Assembly (NCBI GenBank): GCA_002337045.1
Contig: DDFF01000006.1
Location: forward strand, 62,001-126,000
DNA: 64,000 nt
Origin: Bacteroidetes bacterium UBA1935
GTDB lineage: Bacteria > Bacteroidota > Bacteroidia > Chitinophagales > Chitinophagaceae
Direction of reading: 5' to 3'
Of this stretch, positions 63,209 through 64,000 are shown piece after piece. The position numbers and the translations under genes were made by a program. Position 1 is the first letter of the stretch. Each line of letters starts with the position of its first letter. The notes below the pieces were generated by a model. The model had not been told where the DNA came from and searched no databases. It worked only from the letters and a program-made list of their open reading frames with translations.

Positions 63209-64000
63209 TTAGTCTTTATATATCATCACCTTTCTTTCGTTTTCTGTAGCATATCCGCGATACATGCCTTCACTGTTGAAGGGTAGTTCTATATTGCCGT
63301 GTTTATCCAATGCAACAAGGCCACCTTCACCTTTTATTTTAACCAGCTTGTCGTGTACTACTACATCACATGCTTCTTTCAGCGATAGTCCTTTGTATTC
63401 CATCAGGCAACTGATATCGTATGCTACTACCGCGCGTATAAAGAGTTCGCCATGACCTGTGCAACTGATAGCACAGGTATTGTTGTTAGCGTAGGTACCT
63501 GCGCCTATAATTGGGCTATCGCCCATCCGTCCGAATTTCTTATTGGTCATACCACCTGTACTGGTAGCTGCTGCAAGGTTGCCATTTGCATCCAATGCTA
63601 CTGCACCCACTGTCCCGAATTTTTTATCATTATGGTCCAGGCTGATGCTGTCTTCTTTCAATGCCTGTTGCCACTGCTCGTAGCGGTGTTGAACGTAGAA
63701 ATAAGCATCGTCCTCAAACTGCAATCCCTGATGTTTTGCAAACTGCTCTGCACCCTGCCCGCATAGTAATACATGCTCACTTTTATCCATGATGGTTCGT
63801 GCCAATAATACAGGGTTTTTAACAAGACTTATACCTGACACTGCACCCGCCATCAGATTGCTGCCATCCATTATACTGGCATCCATTTCGTGCCCGCCAA
63901 CATTATTGAATACCGAACCCCTGCCTGCATTAAACAACGGGAAATCTTCCAGCGATACCACTGCTGCCTGTACGGCATCTACCGCACTGCCACCACTCTG
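63209..64000 (-). CDS. iaaA: Isoaspartyl peptidase/L-asparaginase (plant type), 5' end beyond the window
   Basis: An N-terminal nucleophile hydrolase that cleaves isoaspartyl dipeptides. The open frame runs without a stop to the window edge, so the beginning is missing; an apparent GTG start at 63961 is an internal valine. Visible are LFNAGRGSVFNNVGG, HEMDASIMDGSN and the self-cleavage site before Thr in KKFGTVGAVALDANG (near 63613), then ATSTGGMTNKKFGRMGDSP and SCTGHGELFIR. In this setting it probably splits the beta-Asp-Arg released by cyanophycinase into aspartate and arginine. Confidence 0.93.
   Translation of the reverse strand, partial: QSGGSAVDAVQAAVVSLEDFPLFNAGRGSVFNNVGGHEMDASIMDGSNLMAGAVSGISLVKNPVLLARTIMDKSEHVLLCGQGAEQFAKHQGLQFEDDAYFYVQHRYEQWQQALKEDSISLDHNDKKFGTVGAVALDANGNLAAATSTGGMTNKKFGRMGDSPIIGAGTYANNNTCAISCTGHGELFIRAVVAYDISCLMEYKGLSLKEACDVVVHDKLVKIKGEGGLVALDKHGNIELPFNSEGMYRGYATENERKVMIYKD

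Noticed and set aside
63209..63961. A complete asparaginase-like gene starting at 63961
   Set aside because: The reading frame stays open with family-like residues (SGGSAVDAVQAAV) to the window edge, so the gene is cut off, not complete.

Overview
This window comes from the chromosome of a Bacteroidota bacterium, most likely a Chitinophagaceae relative. Three things point there. Two large exported proteins end in type IX secretion (T9SS) sorting domains (17605-19239 and 50128-52032). Many promoters carry the Bacteroidota -7 element TAnnTTTG. The gene families are typical of the phylum: DUF4199, DUF3667, DUF4394, GSCFA, TIGR02757, BatA-like and a YidC of about 617 residues. Coding density is high and most genes are housekeeping. 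No tRNA, rRNA, CRISPR array, prophage or transposase gene was seen.

Layout. 1-3513: an AT-rich orphan membrane protein, then a minus-strand group (DUF1003, CDGSH/4Fe-4S protein, Nudix hydrolase) and a pirin. 3690-6398: a MORN-repeat secreted protein, an NtrC-like regulator without a DNA-binding domain, and a small secreted protein. 6500-12009: dnaN, an arylsulfotransferase-like protein and alaS. 12206-17512: a tight plus-strand operon of a BatA-like protein, a dihydroorotase homologue lacking metal ligands, two DUF4199-type membrane proteins and a glycosyltransferase. 17605-24851: an ELWxxDGT-repeat T9SS cargo, feoB, an ethylene-receptor-like sensor without a kinase domain, and the iscS-iscU-iscA operon. 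24973-31082: methylmalonyl-CoA epimerase, a Wzz-like protein, a four-gene glycan-like operon and corA. 31170-38292: cyclophilin, TIGR02757 protein, the metB-hom operon under a SAM-I riboswitch, and lpxH-sixA-(kinase/RapZ fusion). 38364-46921: clpP, DUF1801, GSCFA, bactofilin, yidC, ychF, an acyltransferase and others. 47023-57953: tandem DUF3667 proteins, a prohibitin-like protein, a DUF4394 T9SS protein with a divergent AraC regulator, a flippase, an orphan 2-oxoacid:ferredoxin oxidoreductase beta subunit, a beta-barrel protein and murI. 57954-64000: a secreted hypothetical protein and a cyanophycin cluster (cphA, cphB and an isoaspartyl peptidase cut by the window edge). The cluster is interrupted by a palindromic MITE-like element and a DUF559 endonuclease-like gene.

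How genes work together. The clearest circuit is the SAM-I riboswitch with visible P1, antiterminator and terminator, controlling metB-hom. CphA, CphB and the isoaspartyl peptidase form a complete make-and-break path for an Asp/Arg storage polymer. IscS, IscU and IscA build Fe-S clusters, with an iron importer (FeoB) nearby. The least explained items are the inverted-repeat element beside the DUF559 gene, the ETR1-like sensor ending after its phospho-acceptor helix, and the sugar-kinase/RapZ-C fusion.
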